Source: an uncultured Clostridia bacterium (GTDB lineage Bacteria > Bacillota > Clostridia > TANB77 > CAG-508). Taken from it: a stretch of 38,630 nucleotides of DNA. A program made the position numbers and the translations under genes. This document shows, in pieces, positions 27,534 through 36,117 of the stretch (position 1 is its first letter; every line of letters starts with the position of its first letter). Below the pieces are notes generated by a model that saw only the letters and a program-made list of their open reading frames with translations, was not told the DNA's origin and searched no databases. Location: assembly GCA_947624405.1 (NCBI GenBank), contig CANQKB010000002.1, positions 1 to 38,630 of the forward strand, written 5' to 3'.

Positions 27534-28337
27534 CTAATATGCAAATTCTTCTAGGCTTTTGAATTCATATCCCATATTTCTTACTTTATCTATAACTTCA
27601 CCTAATATTTCCGTATTATCTTTAGATGTTGCATGTAATAAAATTACAGCACCTGGATGAATATTAGATAAAATCTTTTCTTTTGCATAATCAGTTCTAC
27701 CTTGCTTATTTTCATCCCAATCATCATATGCAAGTGACCACATTACATTTATATAACCATAACTTTGGAGTAGTTCTAGTACTCTCTCACTATATTCTCC
27801 CTTTGGAGGTCTTATATATTTCATCTCATATCCATATTTTTCATATACAACTTGATGCAATTTCATTACTTCTTCCTTTAATGTATCATCACTTAGTGAA
27901 GGCAATGATTTATGATTTTTTGTGTGATTTCCAATTATTTGCTTTTCATTAATCATTCTTTGTATTAATTCAGATGCTGTATTTACATAGTGTGCCGTTA
28001 TGAAAAATGTTGCCTGTACATTCTTTTCTTTTAGTGTATCAAGTATTTTTGCAGTATATCCTGCTTCATATCCCAAATCAAATGTAAGATATACATATTT
28101 ATCTTGTTTATTTCCCACATATATACATTTGTATTTTTCCATTAATTCTGTATTTGTTTTGCCAAACTCTGGCTGTTCATTATTTTCATTTCTTTTTACT
28201 CCCCATTCAATTTTTTGATTGCTTAATACTCCTGCACTTGTAAATACTGCTTTTGGTTCATAGCTATAAAATGCCCACGCTGTGATTAATGCTATTATCA
28301 ATACAAAACCTGAAATTTCCCCTATAAATTTTTTCAA
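27534..28337 (-). CDS. Polysaccharide deacetylase, PdaA-like
   Basis: NodB-type deacetylase of 267 residues with an N-terminal signal anchor (about 5-25). The catalytic motifs are TFDLGYEAGYT (motif 1, Asp), GNHTKNHKSLP (motif 2, the H..H metal site) and IRPPKGEYSE (motif 3). It resembles PdaA/PdaB-like enzymes that remove acetyl groups from peptidoglycan sugars. It lies upstream of the T7SS promoter and is probably a separate unit, with or after the radical SAM gene. Confidence 0.85.
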   Translation of the reverse strand: MKKFIGEISGFVLIIALITAWAFYSYEPKAVFTSAGVLSNQKIEWGVKRNENNEQPEFGKTNTELMEKYKCIYVGNKQDKYVYLTFDLGYEAGYTAKILDTLKEKNVQATFFITAHYVNTASELIQRMINEKQIIGNHTKNHKSLPSLSDDTLKEEVMKLHQVVYEKYGYEMKYIRPPKGEYSERVLELLQSYGYINVMWSLAYDDWDENKQGRTDYAKEKILSNIHPGAVILLHATSKDNTEILGEVIDKVRNMGYEFKSLEEFAY

Positions 28338-28385
28338 TATATACCACCTCTAGTATATATATATTGTCTTTTCATTAAAATATGC

Positions 28386-29270
28386 TTATGTATAATTCCA
28401 CACTGGAACATATTGCTCTTCATTTTCATCAGCGTAGTCTTGCATATATCCATTTTCTATTCCTAATTCATATATGTAATTTTCTATTTTTTCATATTCT
28501 TCTTTTGTTATTTTTCTATTTATTTCTTGATATTCTTTTGCTTTATAAGTTGGAAAATACTGAGTCATAATACTTACATATACATTTTTGTCCATATTTT
28601 TGTTTATCCACTCTAATACTTTTTTCGTATTTTCAATATGATTTGGTAATACTAAATGGCGTATTATAATTCCTTTTTTTATCATTCCTCTTTCGTCAAA
28701 TTTTGGGTTTCCTACTTGTCTATACATTTCTTTTATTGCCTGAGTTGTTATTTCAAAATAGTTATTTATTTTTGAATATTTTTCACCAAGAGAATTATCA
28801 TAATATTTTAAATCTGGCAAATATACATCTACTGTTCCTTCTAATTCTTTTAATGTTTCTACTCTTTCAAAACCATTGGTATTGTATATTATTGGTATTT
28901 TTAGTCCTTTATTTCTTGCAATTTCTACTGCTTCTTTTATTTTATAAGCATATATTGTTGGTGATACTAGATTTATATTTTCCGCTTTATTTTCTTGTTG
29001 CTTTAAAAATATTTCTGCGAGTTCTTCAATTTCTATTTTTTTCCCTTTACCTATATTACTTATTTCATAATTTTGACAGAATACACAATTTAAATTGCAT
29101 TTTGAAAAAAATATCGTTCCCGAACCATTTTTTCCACTTATACATGGTTCTTCAAACATATGCAAGCTTACTCCTCCAATTTCTATTTTATCCCCTGCTT
29201 TGCATCTTCCCATTTTTGTTGTTCTATCTACTTCACATTTATGTGGACATATTGTACATTTCTTTATCAT
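28386..29270 (-). CDS. Radical SAM protein, pyruvate-formate-lyase-activase-like (COG1313 type)
   Basis: A 294-residue radical SAM protein. The iron-sulfur CxxxCxxC motif is C58-NLN-C62-VF-C65. An N-terminal Cys cluster (CTICPHKCEVDR, GRCKAG) suggests a second metal site, as in PflA-like proteins of the COG1313 group. The TIM-barrel segments DVYLPDLKYYD and IIRHLVLPNHIENT fit this group. The substrate is unknown. It is next to the deacetylase but separate in function. Confidence 0.85.
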   Translation of the reverse strand: MIKKCTICPHKCEVDRTTKMGRCKAGDKIEIGGVSLHMFEEPCISGKNGSGTIFFSKCNLNCVFCQNYEISNIGKGKKIEIEELAEIFLKQQENKAENINLVSPTIYAYKIKEAVEIARNKGLKIPIIYNTNGFERVETLKELEGTVDVYLPDLKYYDNSLGEKYSKINNYFEITTQAIKEMYRQVGNPKFDERGMIKKGIIIRHLVLPNHIENTKKVLEWINKNMDKNVYVSIMTQYFPTYKAKEYQEINRKITKEEYEKIENYIYELGIENGYMQDYADENEEQYVPVWNYT

Positions 29271-29364
29271 TTCTCTACACTCCTTTTATTTATTATACTA
29301 CACTTTTCATTATATTGTAATGGTCAAGTTTTTATAAATTGCACTGAACTGTTAGTTAGTTGTT

Positions 29365-29576
29365 GTTACAATTCACAGTTGATTTCCGCTAAGCTACCTG
29401 AGGAAATGATTTTAAAAATGCGGCGTTGCGTTCTCCAAGGCGTTTAAGATATTTTGGAATGTTAAATGCTAGATACGAATTTGAAATAATCCAAGCAAGT
29501 AAATTAGCAAGGTCGAACTCACTTCGATTTTTAAAACATTCCTCCACGCTTAGCTAGTTAGGGTGTGAACTGTAAC
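29365..29576 (-). repeat. 211-bp interspersed repeat, copy 2 (reverse orientation)
   Basis: Reverse-complement copy of the repeat at 6245-6455. It carries GAGGAAATGATTTTAAAAATGCGGCG on the left arm in shortened view (GAGGAAATGATTTTAA) and GTGAACTGTAAC at its right end. It fills most of the 420-base gap between the divergent radical SAM and lemA genes. Confidence 0.9.
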
Positions 29577-29616
29577 TAGTTGTTACAGTTGTTTTTCATA
29601 TATTTTTATTTTTTTG

Positions 29617-29645
29617 TTGTAAGTTTATCAATTTTGTGGTATTAT
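29617..29645 (+). promoter_or_regulatory. Sigma-A-type promoter of lemA-htpX
   Basis: TTGTAA (29617-29622), a 17-base spacer and TATTAT (29640-29645), about 45 bases before the lemA start. Confidence 0.65.
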
Positions 29646-29690
29646 AAGTATTAGATATAATATTAATTATATAAAAAGGAGGAAAAAAAG

Positions 29691-30245
29691 ATGTGGATAC
29701 CAATTTTAGTAATTATTGGTGTAATTATTCTTTGGGTAATTTTTGCATATAACGGATTAGTTTCTAAAAAGTTAAGAGCAGAAAATGCTTGGGGACAAAT
29801 CGATGTGCAATTACAAAGAAGATTTGATTTAATACCAAATTTAGTAAATACAGTAAAAGGTTATATGGATTATGAAGAAAGTGTTTTAACTAAAGTTACT
29901 GAACTTAGAACTGCATGGGCTGGGGCCTCTACTATTGATGAAAAAGCTGAACTTGATAACCAATTATCAAGTGCTTTAAAAACTATATTAGCAGTTTCTG
30001 AAAATTATCCTGATTTAAAAGCTAATCAAAACTTTTTAGATTTACAGGATGAATTAAAAAATACAGAAAATAAAATTTCTTATTCAAGACAATTTTATAA
30101 TGATAGTGTAACTATGTATAATACTGCTCTTGCTACATTTCCTAACAATCTTATAGCTTCTATGTTTGGCTTTAAACCACAAACTTTATTTACTGTAACA
30201 GATGAGCAAACTAGACAAAATGTAAAAGTTGATTTTAATAACTAA
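29691..30245 (+). CDS. lemA: LemA family protein
   Basis: A 184-residue membrane-anchored protein with one N-terminal transmembrane helix (about 3-22) and the LemA helical bundle, with NAWGQIDVQLQRRFDLIPNLV and ENYPDLKANQNF. Family function is unclear; LemA genes are often next to htpX, as here. It follows AAAGGAGG. No CGG is in phase. Confidence 0.95.
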   Translation: MWIPILVIIGVIILWVIFAYNGLVSKKLRAENAWGQIDVQLQRRFDLIPNLVNTVKGYMDYEESVLTKVTELRTAWAGASTIDEKAELDNQLSSALKTILAVSENYPDLKANQNFLDLQDELKNTENKISYSRQFYNDSVTMYNTALATFPNNLIASMFGFKPQTLFTVTDEQTRQNVKVDFNN

Positions 30246-30262
30246 TATTTTGCTTTATACAT

Positions 30263-30290
30263 TGAGGTTCAAACTATTGAACCTCATTTT
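30263..30290 (+). terminator. Hairpin between lemA and htpX
   Basis: A 10-bp perfect stem (TGAGGTTCAA / TTGAACCTCA), loop ACTA, followed by TTTTGTT. It may act as a partial terminator that sets lemA expression above htpX. Confidence 0.65.
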
Positions 30291-30314
30291 GTTAAATAGA
30301 AAGGAGGCATTAAT

Positions 30315-31205
30315 ATGTATGAAGATATAAAGAGAAATAAGATGAAATCAAGTTTTATAATATTTGCATTTACCCTTGTAATAACTTTGATTGTTTATTA
30401 TATATGCATGGCATTTGATTTGGGTTCTACATCTATTGTAATCGCTCTTATATTTTCTTGTACATCAGCATTTTTATCTTATTACAATAGTGATAAAATT
30501 GTTCTTTCTATGTCAAATGCTAGACCTGCAACTCCTGAAGAAAATAAAAGGTTAATTAATATTTTGGAAGGTCTTATTGTCAGTTCTGGTTTAAAAACAG
30601 TTCCAAGACTATATATTGTACAAGATAATCAACCAAATGCTTTTGCAACTGGAAGAGATCCTGAACATTCTGTAATTTGTGTAACTACTGCTTTATTAGA
30701 TAAATTGGATTATTACGAACTTGAAGGTGTACTTGGTCATGAACTTGCTCATATTGCAAATTACGATATAAGGCTTTCTGCTGTTGTTACCGTAATGGTT
30801 GGATTTGTTGTTATGTTATCTGATATGTTTACAAGAATGTTTTTCTTTTCTTCAAGACGTTCGAATGATAGAGATAGTAATGGTAATCCTATTCTTATGC
30901 TTATAGGTCTTGTGCTTTTGATTTTTGCACCTATTTTTGGAAAACTTATGCAACTCGCAATTTCAAGACGTAGAGAATTTCTAGCAGATGCTACATCAGT
31001 GAAATATACAAGAAATCCTGATGGATTGATTTCTGCTTTGGAAAAGATTTCAAGTGATCCAAATGAACTTAAATCTGCTAATAAAGCAACTGCTCATATG
31101 TATATTTCTTCTCCTTTTAGAGATAAAAAGGTTCAAAGGTCTAGTCTTTGGTCTACTCATCCAAGTTTAGAAGAAAGAGTACAAGCAATTAGAGATTTAA
31201 AATAA
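30315..31205 (+). CDS. htpX: M48 family metalloprotease HtpX
   Basis: Membrane zinc protease involved in quality control of membrane proteins. The 296-residue protein has two N-terminal transmembrane helices (about 13-33 and 38-56). The zinc motif HELAH is at 142-146, followed by two more hydrophobic segments, and the third ligand Glu lies in RRREFLADATSV. It follows AAAGGAGG and is probably co-transcribed with lemA. A terminator follows directly. Confidence 0.95.
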   Translation: MYEDIKRNKMKSSFIIFAFTLVITLIVYYICMAFDLGSTSIVIALIFSCTSAFLSYYNSDKIVLSMSNARPATPEENKRLINILEGLIVSSGLKTVPRLYIVQDNQPNAFATGRDPEHSVICVTTALLDKLDYYELEGVLGHELAHIANYDIRLSAVVTVMVGFVVMLSDMFTRMFFFSSRRSNDRDSNGNPILMLIGLVLLIFAPIFGKLMQLAISRRREFLADATSVKYTRNPDGLISALEKISSDPNELKSANKATAHMYISSPFRDKKVQRSSLWSTHPSLEERVQAIRDLK

Positions 31206-31213
31206 CAGGTATT

Positions 31214-31242
31214 AAAAAATCCTAGCTATGCTAGGATTTTTT
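31214..31242 (+). terminator. Intrinsic terminator after htpX, shared with the converging DUF4160 gene
   Basis: A 13-bp perfect stem (AAAAAATCCTAGC / GCTAGGATTTTTT) with a 3-base loop. T-runs exist on both strands, so it may serve both converging units. Confidence 0.85.
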
Positions 31243-31520
31243 AACAATAAAATTTTGTTCTATCTTCTCCGTATCTTTCTTTCCATATTGAAATAATTTT
31301 AAAATAATATAAAGGTATTATTTCAAGCAATCTATTCAAATCTTTTTCAGGAATGTTAGAATTATTATTTGCTAAAATACATCCTCCTGCCTTTGTAATC
31401 CAAATTTTTGTTGATTTTTGCGTTGGTTTGCCTTTTGAAATATGAATATGTATAGGTTCATTATTTTCATTAGACCAAAAATAAATTTTATATCCGCATA
31501 ACTTCTAAAATACTAGGCAA
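31241..31520 (-). CDS. DUF4160 family small protein, with an in-frame CGG +1 shift site at codon 9
   Basis: A gene of 92 residues that is visible only if a +1 shift is made. It starts at TTG (31518-31520), seven bases after AGGAGG and overlapping the stop of the gene before it. The first codons read PSILEVM, then CGG at 31494-31496. Read as Arg, it stops after one more codon. Skipping the C gives GYKIYFWSNENNEPIHIHI, the expected DUF4160 start with its conserved Gly and His-x-His, and continues to 31241. DUF4160 proteins are often encoded in pairs with another small protein and some are proposed toxin-antitoxin components. The function here is unknown. Confidence 0.8.
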
Positions 31521-31788
31521 ATTTAAGACCTCCTTCTCTAGCATACTTAAAGAATAAATGAGCCCCTTTTTCTACTGTTTCTCTAAATTCTTTTATTTCT
31601 TCTTCAGTATAATGTCCTGCCTTTTCAACTATTTCATAACTTGGTAATTCAAAAACAATAGTGTCAAAACCTGATTCAGTTGGTCTTTCAAATGTCACTC
31701 TTATATATTCTTCTCCATTATCTTTTTTTCTGATATCTGAAAAAACAACTAGAGTCTCATCTGGATACTTAGCAAACTCATAAACCAT
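31513..31788 (-). CDS. Small protein encoded upstream of and overlapping DUF4160
   Basis: A 91-residue acidic protein starting MVYEFAKYPDETLVVFSD and ending FFKYAREGGLKFA. I do not recognise the family. The start at 31788 is chosen because AGGAG lies upstream; an in-frame ATG ten codons earlier has no such site. Its stop overlaps the TTG start of the DUF4160 gene, so the pair is translationally coupled and probably works together. Confidence 0.7.
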   Translation of the reverse strand: MVYEFAKYPDETLVVFSDIRKKDNGEEYIRVTFERPTESGFDTIVFELPSYEIVEKAGHYTEEEIKEFRETVEKGAHLFFKYAREGGLKFA

Positions 31789-31884
31789 ATTTATCATTCT
31801 CCTTTTTATATAACACATTTAGTATATCACAAATTTTGTAAAAATACTATAAAATTTATAATTTTTCTTAGATAGCATGGAAAT

Positions 31885-32095
31885 GTTACAGTTCACACCC
31901 TAACTAGCTAAGCGTGGAGGAATGTTTTAAAAATCGAAGTGAGTTCGACCAACTCAGTCCCTTGCCTGTATTACTTTAAATTCGTATCTATTATTTAACA
32001 GTCCAAAGTATCTTAAACGCCTTGGAGAACGTAACGCCGCATTTTTAAAATCATTTCCTCAGGTAGCTTAGCGACAATCGATTGTAAACTGTAAC
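31885..32095 (+). repeat. 211-bp interspersed repeat, copy 3
   Basis: Starts GTTACAGTTCACACCC and ends AAACTGTAAC, and is the closest match to copy 1. It fills the 323-base gap between the DUF4160 pair and tatD; outside it only upstream sequence of the pair is seen. Confidence 0.9.
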
Positions 32096-32111
32096 GCTTT
32101 ATAAATCTTTA

Positions 32112-32891
32112 CTAGTTTATATTATAAATTTTCTTTGCATTTTTATAAGTTATTTTGGCAATTTCTTCTGGTGTTTTATTTTTTACCATTGCAATTTTTT
32201 CTGCCACGTATTTTACATTTCTTGAGTCGTTTCTTTCTCCTCTATGTGGTTCTGGTGAAAGATATGGGCAATCTGTTTCTATCAAAATTCTATCATCTGG
32301 AACCATTTTTATGATTTCATCTACATTTTTTGCATTTTTAAAAGTTATTACACCAGCAAAAGAAATATAAAATCCTTTATCTAGTCCTGCTTTTACTAAA
32401 TCTTTATTGAGCTGGCAACAGTGCAAAATCCCCTTATAGTTTGGGCATATCTCATTTTTTAACATTTCAATAGTATCCATTATAGCATCTCTCGAATGTA
32501 TAATAATTGGTAAATGCATAGTATTAGCCAGTTTTGTCTGTTCAATAAATGCATATTTTTGTAGTTCTATATCTTCTTTTTCATAATGATAATCTAGCCC
32601 TATTTCTCCAATAGCTACTACTTTATCATGCTGGGCTAATTTCTGTATCTCCCATATATCTGCATCTATTTCTTCCTTCGTATGACTTATTTCTGACGGA
32701 TGTATTCCCACGCCTGCATATAAAAAATCATACTTTTCTGCTATTTCAATTGCTGATTTTGAATTTGGAATGTTATCCCCAACAACTACTGCATTTTCTA
32801 CTCCTGCCTCATATATTTTTGATATAATTTCATATTTATCTTCTTTAAATTGTTCATCATTATAGTGTGTATGCGTATCAAATAATTTCAT
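32112..32891 (-). CDS. TatD family hydrolase
   Basis: Metal-dependent TIM-barrel hydrolase of 259 residues, related to deoxyribonuclease TatD/YcfH. It has DTHTHYND at the N-terminus, AIGEIGLDYHYE, IIHSRDA, and TDCPYLSPEPHRG at the C-terminal metal site. The gene ends close to acpS. Family members act in DNA repair or quality control, but the substrate is not certain. Confidence 0.92.
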   Translation of the reverse strand: MKLFDTHTHYNDEQFKEDKYEIISKIYEAGVENAVVVGDNIPNSKSAIEIAEKYDFLYAGVGIHPSEISHTKEEIDADIWEIQKLAQHDKVVAIGEIGLDYHYEKEDIELQKYAFIEQTKLANTMHLPIIIHSRDAIMDTIEMLKNEICPNYKGILHCCQLNKDLVKAGLDKGFYISFAGVITFKNAKNVDEIIKMVPDDRILIETDCPYLSPEPHRGERNDSRNVKYVAEKIAMVKNKTPEEIAKITYKNAKKIYNIN

Positions 32892-32902
32892 TTTTCATCC
32901 TC

Positions 32903-33274
32903 TCATTTCCAGTTAATTACGACCATTGCAATTGCATATTCCTTGCAATGTGAAAGACTAATATCTATATTTTCTAATTCAATTGGTTTATGATTTAAAA
33001 AAATCACTTGTGGTCTCCCATTTTCTTCATTTATAACTTCTACATCATTCCATGAAATCTCAAACTTATCATTTAATTTAGCTGATATTGCTTTAAATAT
33101 AGCTTCTTTTGCTGAAAATCTTACAGCATAATGCTGATATTTCATCTTTCCTTTACTTTCACAATATTTTACTTCATTAACACTGAAAATCTTGTGTAAA
33201 GTATTTTCTGTGCTACTTACCACAAGATTTTCAACTCTCTTTATTTCAATTATATCTGTGCCACATGTTACCAT
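32903..33274 (-). CDS. acpS: Holo-[acyl-carrier-protein] synthase
   Basis: Transfers 4'-phosphopantetheine from CoA to acyl carrier protein. The 123-residue trimeric enzyme has GTDIIEIKRVE (metal site Asp), RFSAKEAIFKA (catalytic Glu/Lys) and ISLSHCKEYAIAMVVI. The start at 33274 (MVTCGTD) is chosen over the in-frame ATG eight codons upstream on family length. It precedes tatD. Confidence 0.93.
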   Translation of the reverse strand: MVTCGTDIIEIKRVENLVVSSTENTLHKIFSVNEVKYCESKGKMKYQHYAVRFSAKEAIFKAISAKLNDKFEISWNDVEVINEENGRPQVIFLNHKPIELENIDISLSHCKEYAIAMVVINWK

Positions 33275-33342
33275 TATTTTTTCCTTTCTAAGGCACATAT
33301 TTAGCTTAAAAATGATTATTTTTAAGTTTTATGATATACGTC

Positions 33343-34566
33343 CTATTTAACTTTATATAAGTTTATAAAATTTATAATATTTGTTACTATTGATGCTGCA
33401 AGTAAAACTAAAATTATTCTATTAAACCATTCATTATTTTTCATCTTGAAATTTTTATACATTACATCATATTGTTCCTTAGTTCTTGCATATGTTTTTT
33501 CTAACTCTAATGCCCATCTTGCATTGTTATATAAAGATGTTCCATTATCATTGTTTGTTGGTTCGTGTACCCATACATTATTTGTAAAATCAACAAATTC
33601 TTTTCTCACTTTATTTTGATTTTTTGATACTTTAAATTTTTTCATTATCTTTGTCAAATAAAATTTCTCATAAAGTGTAAATATGTATGTATATAAATAT
33701 TCATGTTCATATTCAAAAGGAAGTGTTGTATAATTTATTGTATCTACACTTGTTGTAAGTAGGTTTATACCAACTTTGTTGATTCCTAATTTTATATATT
33801 TTCCTATATCTATTGTCCTTAATCTATCATTTCCAAATGTTGAATTAAAATCACTATTTAATACATTAACATATTTGAAAAATTCTTTTTCAAAATTTTC
33901 AATTTGTTTGTTTTCATTCCAACATTCTTGGTCAAGACATACATATGAATATACTAAAAATTTATTTACATCTATGTCTAATTTTTTTGCCTTACTATTA
34001 CTTCCGGTTATTTCTTTTATTACTTCTGATAATTCTTTTACATCTTCAAATGTACTTGTTTGAATTTTTATATTATTATGCTTATTTCCACTTACCTCTG
34101 AATTTATATCTCTAAATTTAAAATTAAAATTCAACAAGTCTCCAAAATTTTCTGTGTCTTCTATATTTGTTTTTATTGCTAAAAAACATATTCCTGTTTT
34201 AAAGCATATTATTTCCATCTTTTGTATTTTAAAGAATATACCATCTTCATCTACTGTTTTTGCTTGTACATCATCACCTATATTATAGTCAAACATAACA
34301 CATGGGCTACTTTTAAATAAATTTTCTCTAAATTGTTCATCTATTTTTTTATCAACTTTTGAATATTCAAAACTTTTAAACATATATTCTCTAATGTTTG
34401 GCAAGAAATAGTTGTATACACTTAAATTTTTTCTTTGTTCAAAATATTTAGGTGTACATTTTGAATTTTTAAGTAATTTTGATACGTATTTTTTGTAATT
34501 TTTTTCTTTTATTACATATGGATATATAAAATAGCTATAATGATATTTCATTTTTAATTCGCTCAT
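33343..34566 (-). CDS. Unknown protein with a C-terminal membrane anchor
   Basis: A 407-residue protein that I do not recognise. It has no signal peptide but one clear hydrophobic segment near the C-terminus (about 383-402, IILVLLAASIVTNIINFI). The segment before it is helical and rich in charged and aromatic residues (NNARWALELEKTYARTKEQY). The topology suggests a large cytosolic domain anchored at the tail. It is 18 bases downstream of the WG-repeat gene, so they are probably in one operon. EssB was considered, but the membrane segment is at the wrong place. Confidence 0.7.
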   Translation of the reverse strand: MSELKMKYHYSYFIYPYVIKEKNYKKYVSKLLKNSKCTPKYFEQRKNLSVYNYFLPNIREYMFKSFEYSKVDKKIDEQFRENLFKSSPCVMFDYNIGDDVQAKTVDEDGIFFKIQKMEIICFKTGICFLAIKTNIEDTENFGDLLNFNFKFRDINSEVSGNKHNNIKIQTSTFEDVKELSEVIKEITGSNSKAKKLDIDVNKFLVYSYVCLDQECWNENKQIENFEKEFFKYVNVLNSDFNSTFGNDRLRTIDIGKYIKLGINKVGINLLTTSVDTINYTTLPFEYEHEYLYTYIFTLYEKFYLTKIMKKFKVSKNQNKVRKEFVDFTNNVWVHEPTNNDNGTSLYNNARWALELEKTYARTKEQYDVMYKNFKMKNNEWFNRIILVLLAASIVTNIINFINLYKVK

Positions 34567-34584
34567 TTGTATCCCCCTCTTTTA

Positions 34585-36117
34585 TCATATGTCCAAATAG
34601 TAATTTGCATTCATATCTTCACACAAATGCCATTTTCCTATAAAATCTATTTTTTCATTTTTATCTAAATTATATTTTGGTTGTACTACTACATCTCCGT
34701 TTAAGTTTATTGCTCCCCATAGTCCGTCTTTTTTTATTCCTGCATATCCACTTGAGTTTTGCTCTGTTACATCATCATATATATATCCTATTACTATATT
34801 TCCACTTTTATCAGCAAAGCCAAATTTACCATCTTTACTTACTGCAAATAATTTGTTAGCTGTTAATATTTCTGATGCTTTCTTTTCTTCAAATTTGAAA
34901 TTATAAAATTTATAAGTTTCATCTGTATATACTCTCATATAGCCTTTGGTTTTATTTAATTCATCTATTTTTCCACTTATTTTTTCTTCAAAATTTGCAT
35001 CAAATATTTTTGAGATTTTTTCTCCATTTTGTGTATTGCTTGCAATCATGAAATTTCCTGAACTTATATATTCTATTTCTTCATATTCAAATGGAAGTAA
35101 TGTCTCATTTGCACTTGATATTACTCCATATTTACCATCTTTTTTGACTATATATGAGTTATCACTTGCATAATGTATATCTTCATATTGAAAATCTATT
35201 TTTGTTTCTCCTGCCATGTCAACTACTCCATATTTGCCTTCCTGTACAGCTACTATATTTTCTTTATTAATTTCTGTGACATCATCAAATGTTTTTTCAA
35301 ATATAGCTGTTCCTTCTTTATTTATTACACTATATTTGTCTTGAGCTTTTATTACATATGCATTATCACCCACTATTGGTTTTATTTCTTCATAATTCTC
35401 AGCTAATACAGTAGATTTATCGAAAGATATTATGCCACTTTTTCCTTCTTCATTTATAACTATATATCCATTTTTGTAATCTGTTCCTATTTTCTTTATT
35501 TCTTTATATTTTGGCTCTATTACAACATTTCCTGCATCATCACATATTCCATATTTTTTGTTTTTTTCAATTATATAACTGTTTTTAGCACCTTGAAGTG
35601 GCTTTATACTGTCATATTCGCATCCAAGTATTTCTTTTCCTGAATAATTAATTAAACCATATTTACCATCTTTTTGTGCAATAAATATATTTTCTTCATA
35701 CCACATACTACCATCATCATCAATATTTGGAATAGCTTCTATTTTTTCAAATCCTTTTATTACTTCTTTTCCTTTTTTGTTTACTACCTTTGTTTTATAT
35801 GTTTTATTTGCATAGTCAACATCATATGTACATACAAAAATATCTTGTGCATTATTTGGTATTACTATCATTTCATCGTATGTTGGCTCTATAATATTTT
35901 CTCCATATGAATTTACTACTCCCCATTTTCCGTCTTTATATATGGTATAATAATATACATTTTCAATTTTTCCAGCAAGACTTGATGAGTTTGAGCTTAG
36001 CATGTTTTTTATTCCTATTATTCCAGCTATAATTATAAGAATTATTATCGCTACTGCAAATACTTTCTTTAAATTTAGCTTTGCTCCATCATCATATCTT
36101 CTTCCACGTCTTGCCAT
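34585..36117 (-). CDS. Membrane-anchored WG-repeat protein
   Basis: A 510-residue protein with a basic N-terminus and one transmembrane helix (about 15-36), then at least nine WG (KWG) repeats of about 45 residues each. Each repeat has a beta hairpin with D-G-K-[YW]-G-V-[IV] and a later [YF]-[DE]-[ED]-[IV]. Examples are DGKWGVVNSYGENIIEP, DGKYGLINYSGKEI and DGLWGAINLNGDVV. It is likely extracellular and binds something by the repeat surface. Function is unknown. It lies between the second effector group and the 407-residue protein. Confidence 0.85.
   Translation of the reverse strand: MARRGRRYDDGAKLNLKKVFAVAIIILIIIAGIIGIKNMLSSNSSSLAGKIENVYYYTIYKDGKWGVVNSYGENIIEPTYDEMIVIPNNAQDIFVCTYDVDYANKTYKTKVVNKKGKEVIKGFEKIEAIPNIDDDGSMWYEENIFIAQKDGKYGLINYSGKEILGCEYDSIKPLQGAKNSYIIEKNKKYGICDDAGNVVIEPKYKEIKKIGTDYKNGYIVINEEGKSGIISFDKSTVLAENYEEIKPIVGDNAYVIKAQDKYSVINKEGTAIFEKTFDDVTEINKENIVAVQEGKYGVVDMAGETKIDFQYEDIHYASDNSYIVKKDGKYGVISSANETLLPFEYEEIEYISSGNFMIASNTQNGEKISKIFDANFEEKISGKIDELNKTKGYMRVYTDETYKFYNFKFEEKKASEILTANKLFAVSKDGKFGFADKSGNIVIGYIYDDVTEQNSSGYAGIKKDGLWGAINLNGDVVVQPKYNLDKNEKIDFIGKWHLCEDMNANYYLDI

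Noticed and set aside
1135..31496. Seven random single-base sequencing errors
   Set aside because: All seven are an extra C, all directly before a Gly codon in phase, and no other single-base indel was noticed in the window. Random errors would favour homopolymers and hit other phases. A sequence-specific artefact (for example from a modified base) is not excluded and is kept as the main alternative.
1135..31496. Plain reassignment of CGG to another amino acid
   Set aside because: A changed meaning without a frame change would still leave the downstream frame wrong in all seven genes.
1135..31496. Pseudogenes
   Set aside because: dnaB, tilS and mrdA are normally essential and single-copy, and everything on both sides of each site is well conserved with no other damage.
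33343..34566. EssB
   Set aside because: EssB has a membrane helix in the middle with a domain on each side; this protein has it only at the C-terminal end.
34585..36117. DNA tandem repeat array
   Set aside because: The periodicity is that of WG protein repeats with divergent DNA, not a satellite.
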